From assembly GCA_949152475.1 (NCBI GenBank), contig OX424563.1, positions 41,054,120-41,118,119 of the forward strand: 64,000 nt of DNA, in the 5' to 3' direction. The position numbers were made by a program, and so were the translations under genes. Shown piece after piece: positions 9,403-23,400 of the stretch. This stretch comes from Terebella lapidaria. Taxonomy: Eukaryota > Annelida > Polychaeta > Terebellida > Terebellidae. Every line of letters begins with the position of its first letter. Positions within the stretch are counted from its first letter, which is position 1. The notes beneath the pieces were generated by a model. That model saw only the letters and a program-made list of their open reading frames with translations. It made no database searches and was not told the origin of the DNA.

Positions 9403-9407
9403 ACAAG
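9403..9407. repeat. Target site duplication, right copy (ACAAG)
   Basis: Repeats 2228-2232 exactly. The satellite monomer broken by the insertion resumes right after it (CGACGCTCC). Confidence 0.95.
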
Positions 9408-9769
9408 CGACGCTCCACTGTACGATGGACATGTGACGCTCCACCGTACGATGGACATGCGACGCTCCATCGTACGATGGACTAGCGACACTCCACCGTA
9501 AGATGGACATGCGATGCTCCACCGTACGATGGACATCTGACGCTCCTCCGTACGATGGACAAGCGACGCTCCACTGTACGATGGACATGTGACGCTCCAC
9601 CGTACGATGGACATGCGACGCTCCATCGTACGATGGACATGCGACGCTCCACCGTACAATGGACATGCGACGCTCCATCGCAGGATGGACATGCGACGCT
9701 CCACCGTAAGAAGGACATGCGATGCTCCACCGTACGATGGACATGCGACGCTCCATCGTACGATGGACA

Positions 9770-10060
9770 TGTGACGCTCCACCGTACGATGGACATGCGA
9801 CGCTCCACTGTATGATGGACATGCGATGCTTTACTGTACAATGGACACGTTACGCTCAACCGTAAGATGGACATGCGATGCTCCACAGTACGATGGACAT
9901 GGGACGCTCCATCATACGATGGACATGTGACGCTCCACCGTACGATGGACATGCGACGCTCCACTGTATGATGGACATGCGATGCTTTACTGTACAATGG
10001 ACACGTTACGCTCAACCGTAAGATGGACATGCGATGCTCCACAGTACGATGGACATGTGA
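9770..10060. repeat. Local 156-bp (six-monomer) tandem duplication
   Basis: The rare variant GATGCTTTACTGTACAATGG occurs at about 9826 and again 156 bp later, with the surrounding monomer variants in the same order. The same doubled unit is seen near 26.06/26.22, 47.66/47.82, 52.64/52.79 and 58.33/58.49 kb. It is single near 15.84 kb. Confidence 0.8.
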
Positions 10061-10927
10061 CGCTCCACCGTACGATGGACATCTGACGCTCCACCGTGCG
10101 ATGGACATGCTATGCTCCACCGCACGATGGACATGTGATGCTCCACCGTACGATGGACATGGGACGCTCCACCGTATAATGGACATGTGACGCTCCACCG
10201 TACGATGGACATGTGACGCTCCACCGAATGATGGACATGCGAGGCTCCACCATAAGATGGACATGTGACGCTCCACCGTACGATGGACATGGGACGCTCC
10301 ACCGAATGATGGACATGCGAGGCTCCACCGTAAGATGGACATGTGACGCTCCACCGTACGATGGACATGCGACGCTCCACCGTACGATGGACATGTGACG
10401 CTCCACCATACGATGGACATCTGACGCTCCACCGTACGATGGACATGCTATGCTCCACCGTACGATGGACATGCGACGCTCCACCGTACGATGGACATGC
10501 GACGCTCCAACGTACGATGGACATGGGACGCTGCACCGTACGATGGACATGCGACGCTCCATCGTACGATGGACATGGGATGCTCCACCGTACGATGGAC
10601 ATGCGACGCTCCACTGTACAATGGACATGTGACGCTCGACCGTATGATGGACATGCAAGGCTCCACTGTACAATGGACATGTGACGCTCCACTGTACGAT
10701 GGACATGGGACGCTCCACCGAATGATGGACATGCGAGGCTCCACCATAAGATGGACATGTGACGCTCCACCGTACGATGGATATGCGACGCTCCACCGTA
10801 CGATGGACATGTGACGATCCACCGAAGGATGGACATGCGAGGCTCCACTGTAAGATGGACATGTTACGCTCCACCGTACGATGGACATGGGATGCTCCAC
10901 CGTATGATGGACATGTGACACTCCACT

Positions 10928-10931
10928 GTAC
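10928..10931. other. Empty-site counterpart of the solo LTR insertion
   Basis: The sequence TCCACTGTACGATGGATATG here is uninterrupted, with the same flanking variant order as the two sides of the element at 16111-17362. GTAC at this position corresponds to the duplicated target. Confidence 0.9.
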
Positions 10932-13900
10932 GATGGATATGCGATGCACCACCGTACGATGGACATGTGATGTTCCACCGTACGATGGACATCTGACGCT
11001 CCACCGTAGGATGGACATGTGACGCTCCACCGTACGATGGACATGTGACGCTCCACCGTACGATGGACATGGGATGCTCCATCGTACGATGGACATGTGA
11101 CGCTCCACCGTACGATGGACATGGGATGCTCCACCGTACGATGGACATGTGACGCTCCACCGTACGATGGACATGTGACGCTCCACCGTAAGATGGACAT
11201 GAGACGCTCCACTGTACGATGGACATGCGACGCTCCATCGTACAATGGACTAGCGATGCTCAACCGTAAGATGGACATGCGACGCTCCATCGTACAATGG
11301 ACTAGCGATGCTCCACCGTAAGATGGACATGTGACGCTCCACCGTACGATGGACATGCGACGCTCCTTCGTACGATGGACATGGGACGCTCCACCGTACG
11401 ATGGACATGCGATGCTCCACCGTACGATGGACATGTGATGCTCCATCGTACGATGGACATGGGACGCTCCAATGTACGATGGACATGTGACGCTTCACTG
11501 TACGATGGACATGCGATGCTCCACTGTACGATGGACATGCGAGGCTCCACCGTACGATGAACATGGGTGCTCCATCGTACGATGGACATGCGACGCTCCA
11601 CCGTACGATGGACTAGCGAAGCTCCACCGTAAGATGGACATGCGACGCTCCATCGTACGATGGACACGGGACGCTCCACTGTACGATGGACCTCTGACGC
11701 CCACCGTACGATGGACATGCTATGCTCCACCGTACGATGGACATGTGACGCTCCACCGTACGATGGACATGGGACGCTCCAATGTACGATGGACATGCGA
11801 CGCTCCACTGTACGATGGACATGCGATGCTCCACTGTACGATGAACATGGGATGCTCCACCGTATAATGGACATGTGACGCTCCACCGTACGATGGACAT
11901 GTGACGCTCCACCCATCGATGGACATGCTATGCTCCACTGTACGATGGACATGTGACGCTCCACCGTACGATGGACATGGGACGCTCCACCGTAGGATGG
12001 ACATGTGACGCTCCACCGTACGATGGACATGTGACGCTCCACCGTAAGATGGACATGAGACGCTCCACTGTACGATGGACATGCGACGCTCCATCGTACA
12101 ATGGACTAGCGATGCTCCACCGTAAGATGGACATGTGACCCTCCACCGTACGATGGACATGTGACCCTCCACCGTACGATGGACATGCGACGCTCCTTCG
12201 TACGATGGACATGGGACGCTCCACCGTACGATCGACATGCGATGCTCCACCGTAAGATGGACATGTGACGCTCCACCGTACGATGGACATGCGACGCTCC
12301 TTCGTACGATGGACATGGGACGCTCCACGGTACGATCGACATGCGACGCTCCTTCATACGATGGACATGGGACGCTCCACCGTACGATCGACATGCGATG
12401 CTCCACCGTACGATGGACATGTGATGCTCCACCGTACGATGGACATGGGACGCTCCACCGTACGATCGACATGCGATGCTCCACCGTAAGATGGACATGT
12501 GACGCTCCACCGTACGATGGACATGCGACGCTCCTTCGTACGATGGACATGGGACGCTCCACCGTACGATCGACATGCGATGCTCCACCGTACCATGGAC
12601 ATGTGATGCTCCACCGTACGATGGACATGGGATGCTCCATCGAACGATGGACATGTGACGCTCCACCGTACGATGGACATGCGACGCTCCATCGTACGAT
12701 GGACTAGCGAAGCTCCACCGTAAGATGGACATGTGACGCTCCACAATACGATGGACATGCGACGCTCCACCGTATGATGGACATGGGTGCTCCATCGTAC
12801 GATGGACATGCGACGCTCCACCGTACGATGGACTAGCGAAGCTCCACCGTAAGATGGACATGCGACGCTCCATCGTACGATGGACACGTGACGCTCCACC
12901 GTACGATGGACATGCGACGCTCCATCGTACGATGGACTAGCGAAGCTCCACCGTAAGATGGACATGTGACGCTCCACAATACGATGGACATGCGACGCTC
13001 CACCGTACGATGGACATGCGATGCTCCACCGTACGATGGACATGCGACGCTCCACCGTACGATGGACATGTGACGCTCCACCGTACGATGGACATCTGAC
13101 GCTCTACCGTACGATGGACATGCTATGCTCCACCGTATGATGGACATGTGACGCTCCACCGTACGATGGACATGGGATGCTCCATCGAACGATGGACATG
13201 TGACGCTCCACCCATCGATGGACATGCTATTCTCCACCGTACGATGGACATGTGACGCTCCACCGTACGATGGACATGGGACGCTCCACCGTAGGATGGA
13301 CATGTGACGCTCCACCGTACGATGGACATGCGATGCTCCACGTACGATGGACATGTGACGCCCCATCGTACGATGGACATGCGACGCTCACCTGTATGAT
13401 GGACATGCGATGCTTTACTGTACAATGGACACGTGACGCTCCACCGTACGATGGACATGTGACGCTCCATCGTACGATGGACTAGGGAAGCTCCACCGTA
13501 AGATGGATATGTGACGCTTCACAGTACGATGGACATGGGACGCTCCATCATACGATGGACATGTGATGCTCCACTGTACGATGGACATGTGACGCTCCAC
13601 CGTACGATGGACATGTGACGCTCCAATGTACGATGGACATGCGACGCTCCATCGTATGATGGACATGTGATGCTCCACCGTACGATGGACATGCGACGCT
13701 TTATCGTACGATGGACATGTGACGCGCCACCGTACGATCGACATGCGATGCTTCACAGTACGATGGACATGTGATGCTCCACCGTACGATGGACATGCGA
13801 CGCTTTATCGTACGATGGACATGTGACGCGCCACCGTACGATCGACATGCGATGCTTCACAGTACGATGGACATGTGATGCTCCACCGTACGATGGACAT

Positions 13901-14100
13901 CTCATGCTCCATCATACGATGGACATGCGATGCTCCAACGTACGATAGACATGTGATGCTCCATTGTACGATGGACATCTGACGCTCCACCGTACAATGG
14001 ATATGCGAGGCTCCACCGTACGATGGACATGGGACGCTCCACCGTACGATGGACATGTGACGCTCAACCGTACGATGGACATGCGAGGCTCCACTGTACG
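10932..14100. repeat. Segmental duplication copy 1 (partner 17367-20455)
   Basis: The order of monomer variants matches 17367-20455 at an offset of 6,435 bp. The offset shifts locally by whole monomers: +26 bp near 12.0 kb, and 78 bp less after about 13.8 kb. Distinctive shared markers include CTCCACCCATCGATGG, GAACATGGGTGCTCC and GACCTCTGACGCCC. The boundaries are approximate. Confidence 0.85.
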
Positions 14101-16106
14101 ATTGACATGCGATGCTCCACCGTACGATCGACATGTGATGCTCCACTGTACGATGGACATGTGACGCTCCACTGTACGATGGACATCTGACGCTCCACCG
14201 TACGATGGATATGCTATGCTCCACCGTACGATGGACATGTGACGCTCCACCGTACGATGGACATGCTATGCTCCACCGTACGATGGACATGTGACGCTCC
14301 ACCGTACAATGGACATGGGATGCTCCACCGTATGATGGACATGTGACGCTCCGCCGTACGATGGACATGGGAGGCTCCACCGTACGATGGACATGTGACA
14401 ATCCACCGTACGATGGACATCTGACGCTCCTCCGTACGATGGACATGCGACGCTCCACTGTACGATGGACATGTGACGCTCCACAGTACGATGGACATGC
14501 GACGCTCCATCGTACGATGGACTAGCGACACTCAACCGTAAGATGGACATGCAACGCTCCACCGTACGATAGACATGCGATGCTCCACCAAACGATGGAC
14601 ATGTGACGCTCCACTGTACGATGGACATGTGACGCTCCACCGTATGATGGACATGCAAGGCTCCACTGTACAATGGACATGTGATGCTCCACCGTACGAT
14701 GGACATGCGATGCTCCACCGTATGATGGACATGCAACGCTCCATCGTACGATGGTCATGTGACGCTCCACCATACGATGGACATCTGACGCTCCATTGTA
14801 CGATGGACATGCGATGCTCCACTGTACGATGGACATGTGACGCCCCACCGTATGATTGACATGCAAGGCTCCACTGTACGATGGACATGTGACGCTCCAC
14901 CGTATGATTGACATGCAAGGCTACACCGTAAAATGGACATGTGACGCTCCACCATACGATGGACATGCGACGCTCCATCGTACGATGGACATGGGATGCT
15001 CTACCGTACGATGGACATCTGATGCTCCACCATACGATGGACATGTGACACTCCGCTGTACGATGGACATGTGACGCTCCACCATATGATGGACATGTGA
15101 CACTCCGCTGTACGATGGACATGTGACGCTCCACCATATGATGGACATGTGATGCTCCACTGTACGATGGACATCTGACGCTCCACCATACGATGGACTC
15201 CATCGTACGATGGACTAGTGACGCTCCATCGTAAGATGGACATGCGACGCTCCACGTACATGTGATGCTCCACCGTACGATGGACATCCGAAGCTCCACT
15301 GTATGATGGACATGCAATGCACCACCGTATGATGGACATGCGAGACTCCACCGTTTGACGGACATGTGACAATCCACCGTACGATGGACATCTGACGCTC
15401 CTCCGTACGATGGACAAGCGACGCTCCACTGTACGATGGACATGTGACGCTCCACCGTACGATGGACATGCGACGCTCCATCGTACGATGGACTAGCGAC
15501 ACTCCACCGTAAGATGGACATGCGATGCTCCACCGTACGATGGACATCTGACGCTCCTCCGTACGATGGACAAGCGACGCTCCACTGTACGATGGACATG
15601 TGACGCTCCACCGTACGATGGACATGCGACGCTCCATCGTACGATGGACCTGCGACGCTCCACCGTACAATGGACATGCGACGCTCCATCGCAGGATGGA
15701 CATGCGACGCTCCACCGTAAGAAGGACATGCGATGCTCCACAGTACGATGGACATGGGACGCTCCATCATACGATGGACATGTGACGCTCCACCGTACGA
15801 TGGACATGCGACGCTCCACTGTATGATGGACATGCGATGCTTTACTGTACAATGGACACGTTACGCTCAACCGTAAGATGGACATGCGATGCTCCACAGT
15901 ACGATGGACATGGGACGCTCCATCATACGATGGACATGTGACGCTCCACCGTACGATGGACATCTGACGCTCCACCGTGCGATGGACATGCTATGCTCCA
16001 CCGCACGATGGACATGTGATGCTCCACCGTACGATGGACATGGGACCCTCCACCGTATGATGGACATGGGATGCTCCACCGTATGATGGACATGTGACAC
16101 TCCACT

Positions 16107-16110
16107 GTAC
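16107..16110. repeat. Target site duplication of the solo LTR, left copy (GTAC)
   Basis: GTAC precedes the TGTAACGG start of the element and recurs at 17363-17366. It is the exact centre of the dyad at the monomer junction. Confidence 0.85.
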
Positions 16111-16495
16111 TGTAACGGTTTTGGGGCGTACCCAAAGGTTTCCCCTAGGTAATTATGTTAGTGTTTTGTGATATTATGGTTAAATAACCGTTTATTAGGG
16201 TGTATATGTGTTTAAAGGTTCATACGGTTCCGTATTGTTAATGTTTTAAAGGTTTTCCGTCTCGGAACCTAGTAATTTATGATGTCGGTAAAACCGGAGA
16301 CGGATCCGGAGACGGAGACGGAACCGGACACGGAGCCGGAATGGAGTACAAAATGGAGTACAAAAACGTAATGACGTTATTTCCGGAAGGTCATGTGATC
16401 AGCCTCATTTTCGGTTTAAAAGGTGACGTGTCAGCCACTGATTGGTTCTAGAGTGTTTTTAGAAATCCGGAAAATATCAGTGTTTTGGCGGACTA

Positions 16496-16545
16496 TGACG
16501 TCACAATAGGTTGGTCACGTGACGTGGGTCTCAGGTCTATAAAAG
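16496..16545 (+). promoter_or_regulatory. Core promoter of the solo LTR (CRE, E-box, TATA)
   Basis: TGACGTCA, a perfect CRE palindrome, lies at 16496-16503. GTCACGTGAC, a perfect palindrome with the E-box CACGTG, lies at 16514-16523. TATAAAAG lies at 16538-16545. An inverted CCAAT (ATTGG) sits upstream at about 16440. The spacing suits a pol II promoter with a start about 25-30 bp after the TATA box. Activity is inferred. Confidence 0.65.
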
Positions 16546-16686
16546 CCCCCGCTTCACAGCGGACGGCGGAGTTGGTGTCCTGACGTCGACCTGTGCAGAC
16601 CCCTTCTCCCATAGCAGAGTACTCCCTTGTTCCGGATAGAGTCATCCAGATGATAGCAGTTAAGTCTTCCGACTGTGAACTTGGAA

Positions 16687-16692
16687 AATAAA
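16687..16692 (+). terminator. Poly(A) signal AATAAA of the solo LTR
   Basis: AATAAA lies about 142 bp after the TATAAAAG box, a distance that fits an R region ending shortly downstream. A clear G/U-rich downstream element is not obvious apart from GTTGTTTTTTCCGTG near 16711. Confidence 0.55.
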
Positions 16693-16867
16693 CATGAAAA
16701 CTTCAACCGAGTTGTTTTTTCCGTGTTCGTTAGGGAACTGGGAGTTATAATAAAGTTAGTTTCCCGGAAAAGACAGTTATACGGAGTAAAGGGAGATAAG
16801 ACTACAGTCGGTTAAGACCAAGTTGTAAAGACGTCTTAGGGTGATCTAAGAACCCAGATCACCGAGG

Positions 16868-17265
16868 AAGGAGACGGAGACGGAGACGGAGGTGGAATTC
16901 AACGGAGCAACTACGGAGGCGGTATCGGACGGAGCAGTTGCAGAGACGGGAACGACGAAGCAGTTGCAGAGGCGGTACCGGACGACAGAGTTGCAGAGGC
17001 AGTACCTGACGGAGCGGTTGCGGTAACCGGAAGTGGGAACACTTCCGAGATACTCCATTTCAGGTGCAGTCGCAGGTTGTGGTGAGGCGGAGCCAACCGG
17101 AGCAGATTGCAGTGCGGCGGAACCTGGCAGAGCGGTTGCAGTATTCGGAAACGGCAACGTTCCCGGATTCTTTATTCCAGGCGCAGTCGCAGTTTGCAGT
17201 AAGACGGAAAACGACGGAGCTGTTGCAGTAAAGCGGTTTCCCGACGGAGCAGTAGCAGTTTCCCG
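16868..17265 (+). repeat. Degenerate short repeats in the 3' half of the solo LTR
   Basis: A GGAGAC hexamer run at about 16868-16893 is followed by imperfect units of roughly 27-30 bp built around GGAGCAGTTGCAGAGGCGG, fading into scattered GCAGTTGCAGT words to about 17265. The GGAGAC run also occurs at about 16295-16330. The open frames across this stretch encode simple repeats and are not considered genes. Confidence 0.6.
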
Positions 17266-17362
17266 GAGTTTTACCGTTTCAGCTCCGGTTAAACAATAAC
17301 TCACCCACCTCCCTAGAAAACCGGTTCATCAAGACGTCACAGAAGGGTGCAAACCCGTTACA

Positions 17363-17366
17363 GTAC
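17363..17366. repeat. Target site duplication of the solo LTR, right copy (GTAC)
   Basis: Matches 16107-16110. The satellite resumes with GATGGATATGCGATGCACC, exactly as in the empty site at 10932. Confidence 0.85.
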
Positions 17367-20300
17367 GATGGATATGCGATGCACCACCGTACGATGGACA
17401 TGTGATGTTCCACCGTACGATGGACATCTGACGCTCCACCGTAGGATGGACATGTGACGCTCCACCGTACGATGGACATGTGACGCTCCACCGTACGATG
17501 GACATGGGATGCTCCATCGTACGATGGACATGTGACGCTCCACCGTACGATGGACATGGGATGCTCCACCGTACGATGGACATGTGACGCTCCACCGTAC
17601 GATGGACATGTGACGCACCACCGTAAGATGGACATGAGACGCTCCACTGTACGATGGACATGCGACGCTCCATCGTACAATGGACTAGCGATGCTCCACC
17701 GTAAGATGGACATGCGACGCTCCATCGTACAATGGACTAGCGATGCTCCACCGTAAGATGGACATGTGACGCTCCACCGTACGATGGACATGCGACGCTC
17801 CTTCGTACGATGGACATGGGACGCTCCACCGTACGATGGACATGCGATGCTCCACCGTACGATGGACATGTGATGCTCCACCGTACGATGGACATGGGAC
17901 GCTCCAATGTACGATGGACATGTGACGCTTCACTGTACGATGGACATGCGATGCTCCACTGTACGATGGACATGCGAGGCTCCACCGTACGATGAACATG
18001 GGTGCTCCATCGTACGATGGACATGCGACGCTCCACCGTACGATGGACTAGCGAAGCTCCACCGTAAGATGGACATGCGACGCTCCATCGTACGATGGAC
18101 ACGGGACGCTCCACCGTACGATGGACCTCTGACGCCCACCGTACGATGGACATGCTATGCTCCACCGTACGATGGACATGTGACGCTCCACCGTACGATG
18201 GACATGGGACGCTCCAATGTACGATGGACATGCGACGCTCCACTGTACGATGGACATGCGATGCTCCACTGTACGATGAACATGGGATGCTCCACCGTAT
18301 AATGGACATGTGACGCTCCACCGTACGATGGACATGGGATGCTCCATCGTACGATGGACATGTGACGCTCCACCCATCGATGGACATGCTATGCTCCACT
18401 GTACGATGGACATGTGACGCTCCACCATACGATGGACATGAGACGCTCCACCGTAGGATGGACATGTGACGCTCCACCGTACGATGGACATGTGACGCTC
18501 CACCGTAAGATGGACATGAGACGCTCCACTGTACGATGGACATGCGACGCTCCATCGTACAATGGACTAGCGATGCTCCACCGTAAGATGGACATGTGAC
18601 GCTCCACCGTACGATGGACATGCGACGCTCCTTCGTACGATGGACATGGGACGCTCCACCGTACGATCGACATGCGATGCTCCACCGTAAGATGGACATG
18701 TGACGCTCCACCGTACGATGGACATGCGACGCTCCTTCGTACGATGGACATGGGACGCTCCACCGTACGATCGACATGCGACGCTCCTTCATACGATGGA
18801 CATGGGACGCTCCACCGTACGATGGACATGCGATGCTCCACCGTACGATGGACATGTGATGCTCCACCGTACGATGGACATGGGACGCTCCACCGTACGA
18901 TCGACATGCGATGCTCCACCGTAAGATGGACATGTGACGCTCCACCGTACGATGGACATGCGACGCTCCTTCGTACGATGGACATGGGACGCTCCACCGT
19001 ACGATCGACATGCGATGCTCCACCGTACGATGGACATGTGATGCTCCACCGTACGATGGACATGGGACGCTCCAATGTACGATGGACATGTGACGCTCCA
19101 CTGTACGATGGACATGCGATGCTCCACTGTACGATGAACATGTGACGCTCCACCGTATGACGAACATGTGGCGCTCCACCGTATGATGGACATGCGAGGC
19201 TCCACCGTACGATGAACATGGGTGCTCCATCGTACGATGGACATGCGACGCTCCACCGTACGATGGACTAGCGAAGCTCCACCGTAAGATGGACATGCGA
19301 CGCTCCATCGTACGATGGACACGTGACGCTCCACCGTACGATGGACATGCGACGCTCCATCGTACGATGGACTAGCGAAGCTCCACCGTAAGATGGACAT
19401 GTGACGCTCCACAATACGATGGACATGCGACGCTCCACCGTACGATGGACATGCGAAGCTCCACCGTACGATGGACATGCGACGCTCCACCGTACGATGG
19501 ACATGTGACGCTCCACCGTACGATGGACATCTGACGCTCTACCGTACGATGGACATGCTATGCTCCACCGTATGATGGACATGTGACGCTCCACCGTACG
19601 ATGGACATGGGATGCTCCATCGAACGATGGACATGTGACGCTCCACCCATCGATGGACATGCTATTCTCCACCGTACGATGGACATGTGACGCTCCACCG
19701 TACGATGGACATGGGACGCTCCACCGTAGGATGGACATGTGACGCTCCACCGTACGATGGACATGCGATGCTCCACGTACGATGGACATGTGACGCCCCA
19801 TCGTACGATGGACATGCGACGCTCAACTGTATGATGGACATGCGATGCTTTACTGTACAATGGACACGTGACGCTCCACCGTACGATGGACATGTGACGC
19901 TCCATCGTACGATGGACTACGGAAGCTCCACCGTAAGATGGATATGTGACGCTTCACAGTACGATGGACATGGGACGCTCCATCATACGATGGACATGTG
20001 ATGCTCCACTGTACGATGGACATGTGACGCTCCACCGTACGATGGACATGTGACGCTCCAATGTACGATGGACATGCGACGCTTTATCGTACGATGGACA
20101 TGTGACGCGCCACCGTACGATCGACATGCGATGCTTCACAGTACGATGGACATGCGACGCTTTATCGTACGATGGACATGTGACGCGCCACCGTACGATC
20201 GACATGCGATGCTTCACAGTACGATGGACATGTGATGCTCCACCGTACGATGGACATCTCATGCTCCATCATACGATGGACATGCGATGCTCCAACGTAC

Positions 20301-20455
20301 GATAGACATGTGATGCTCCATTGTACGATGGACATCTGACGCTCCACCGTACAATGGATATGCGAGGCTCCACCGTACGATGGACATGGGACGCTCCACC
20401 GTACGATGGACATGTGACGCTCAACCGTACGATGGACATGCGAGGCTCCACTGTA
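17367..20455. repeat. Segmental duplication copy 2 (partner 10932-14100)
   Basis: Starts directly at the right edge of the solo LTR and follows the variant order of 10932-14100, with whole-monomer gains and losses. Offset is 6,435 bp for most of its length. Confidence 0.85.
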
Positions 20456-23400
20456 CGATGGACATGCGATGCTCCACCGTACGATGGACATGCGAGGCTC
20501 CACCGTAAGATGGACATGTGACGCTCCACCGTACGATGGACATGCGATGCTCCATCGTACGATGGACATGGGATGCTCCACCGTATGATGGACATGTGAC
20601 GCTCCACCGTATGATGGACATGCGATGCTCAATCGTACGATGGACATGGGATGCTCCACCGTATGATGGACATGTGACGCTCCACCGTACGATGGACATG
20701 TGACGCTCCACTGTACGATGGACATGCGACGCTCCACCGTACGATGGACATGCGATGCTCCACCATACGATGGACATACGACGCTCCACCATACGATGGA
20801 CATGTGACGCTCCACCGTACGATGGACATCTGACGCTCTACCGTACGATGGACATGCTAAGCTCCACCGTATGATGGACATGTGACGCTCCACCGTACGA
20901 TGGACATGGGATGCTCCATCGAACGATGGACATGTGACGCTCCACCCATCGATGGACATGCTATTCTCCACCGTACGATGGACATGTGACGCTCCACCGT
21001 ACGATGGACATGGGACGCTCCACCGTAGGGTGGACATGTGACGCTCCACCGTACGATGGACATGTGACGCTCCACCGTAAGATGGACATGAGACGCTCCA
21101 CTGTACGATGGACATGTGACGCTCCACCGTTCGATTGACATGCGACGCTCCACCGTACGATGGACATGCGACGATCCTCCGTACGATGGACATGCGAAGC
21201 TCCACAGTACGATGGACATGTGACGCTCCATCGTACGATGGACATGCGAGGCTCCACCGTAAGATGGACATGTGACGCTCCACCGTACGATGGACATGCG
21301 ATGCTCCATCGTACGATGGACATGGGATGCTCCACCGTATGATGGACATGTGACGCTCCACCGTACGATGGACATGCGATGCTCAATCGTACGATGGACA
21401 TGGGATGCTCCACCGTATGATGGACATGTGACGCTCCTCCGTACGATGGACATGTGACGCTCCACTGTACGATGGACATGCGACGCTCCACCGTACGATG
21501 GACATGCGACGCTCCACCGTACGATGGACATGCGACGCTCCACCGTACGATGGACATGTGACGCTCCACCGTACGATGGACATCTGACGCTCTACCGTAC
21601 GATGGACATGCTATGCTCCACCGTATGATGGACATGTGACGCTCCACCGTACGATGGACATGCGATGCTCCACCGTACGATGGACATGCGAGGCTCCACC
21701 GTAAGATGGACATGTGACGCTCCACCGTACGATGGACATGCGATGCTCCATCGTACGATGGACATGGGATGCTCCACCGTATGATGGACATGTGACGCTC
21801 CATCGAACGATGGACATGTGACGCTCCACCCATCGATGGACATGCTATTCTCCACCGTACGATGGACATGTGACGCTCCACCGTACGATGGACATGGGAC
21901 GCTCCACCGTAGGATGGACATGTGACGCTCCACCGTACGATGGACATGTGACGCTCCACCGTAAGATGGACATGAGACGCTCCACTGTACGATGGACATG
22001 CGACGCTCCATCGTACGATGGACTAGCGATGCTCCACCGTAAGATGGACATGTGACGCTCCACCGTACGATGGACATGCGACGCTCCTTCGTACGATGGA
22101 CATGGGACGCTCCACCGTACGATCGACATGCGATGCTCCACCGTACGATGGACATGTGATGCTCCACCGTACGATCGACATGCGATGCTCCACCGTACGA
22201 TGGACATGTGATGCTCCACCGTACGATGGACATGGGGCGCTCCAATGTACGATGGACATGTGACGCTCCACTGTACGATGGACATGCGATGCTCCACTGT
22301 ACGATGAACATGGGATGCTCCACCGTATAATGGACATGTGACGCTCCACCGTATGATGGACATGGGATGCTCCATCGTACGATGGACATGTGACGCTCCA
22401 CCGTACGATCGACATGCGATGCTCCACCGTAAGATGGACATGTGACGCTCCACCGTACGATGGACATGTGACGCTCCTTCGTACGATGGACATGGGACGC
22501 TCCACCGTACGATCGACATGCGACGCTCCTTCATACGATGGACATGGGACGCTCCACCGTACGATCGACATGCGATGCTCCACCGTAGGATGGACATGTG
22601 ATGCTCCACCGTACGATGGACATGGGACGCTCCACCGTACGATCGACATGCGATGCTCCACCGTAAGATGGACATGTGACGCTCCACCGTACGATGGACA
22701 TGCGACGCTCCTTCGTACGATGGACATGGGACGCTCCACCGTACGATCGACATGCGATGCTCCACCGTACGATGGACATGTGATGCTCCACCGTACGATG
22801 GACATGGGACGCTCCAATGTACGATGGACATGTGACGCTCCACTGTACGATGGACATGCGATGCTCCACTGTATGATGAACATGTGACGCTCCACCGTAT
22901 GATGAACATGTGACGCTCCACCGTATGATGGACATGCGAGGCTCCACCGTACGATGAACATGGGTGCTCCATCGTACGATGGACATGCGACGCTCCACCG
23001 TACGATGGACTAGCGAAGCTCCACCGTAAGATGGACATGCGACGCTCCATCGTACGATGGACACGTGACGCTCCACCGTACGATGGACATGCGACGCTCC
23101 ATCGTACGATGGACACGTGACGCTCCACCGTACGATGGACATGCGACGCTCCATCGTACGATGGACTAGCGAAGCTCCACCGTAAGATGGACATGTGACG
23201 CTCCACAATACGATGGACATGCGACGCTCCACCGTACGATGGACATGCGATGCTCCACCGTACGATGGACATGCGACGCTCCACCGTACGATGGACATGT
23301 GACGCTCCACCGTACGATGGACATCTGACGCTCTACCGTACGATGAACATGCTATGCTCCACCGTATGATGGACATGTGACGCTCCACCGTACGATGGAC

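Larger units (their letters stand above)
9403..16110. repeat. 26-bp satellite array, middle segment
   Basis: About 6.7 kb of 26-bp monomers between the retrotransposon and the solo LTR. The first part (to about 10.1 kb) continues the block broken by the retrotransposon. From about 10.93 to 14.1 kb it parallels 17.37-20.45 kb. From about 14.27 to 15.16 kb it parallels 23.74-24.64 kb at an offset of 9,476 bp. From about 15.17 kb it repeats, in part, the block around the retrotransposon insertion site. Long open frames on both strands are explained by the period and are not annotated as genes. Confidence 0.97.
16111..17362 (+). mobile_element. Probable solo LTR of an LTR retrotransposon (1,252 bp)
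   Basis: A unique 1,252-bp insertion begins TGTAACGG and ends CCGTTACA, flanked by a 4-bp GTAC duplication. It has LTR-like signals in the right order: a CRE-like TGACGTCA, an E-box palindrome, TATAAAAG at 16538-16545 and AATAAA at 16687-16692. There is no coding frame of a transposase or retroelement, and the two ends do not repeat each other directly, so it is not a complete element with two LTRs. The likely origin is recombination between the two LTRs of a full copy, which leaves a fossil. The stretch after AATAAA, about 650 bp, would be an unusually long U5. The alternative is a non-autonomous Ginger-type DNA transposon, which also can have TGT...ACA ends and 4-bp duplications. Strand is set by the TATA and poly(A) signals. 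Confidence 0.7.

Noticed and set aside
16846-17304. 152-codon minus-strand open frame and an 88-codon plus-strand frame in the solo LTR
   Set aside because: They fall in degenerate GGAGAC and GCAGTTGCAG repeats, encode low-complexity ATAPSG-like strings, and have no recognisable domain.
16111-17362. Ginger-type or other DNA transposon
   Set aside because: TGT...ACA ends and a 4-bp duplication would fit, but only about 12 imperfect bases are inverted at the ends, and the order of promoter, TATA and AATAAA signals favours an LTR. Kept as the main alternative.
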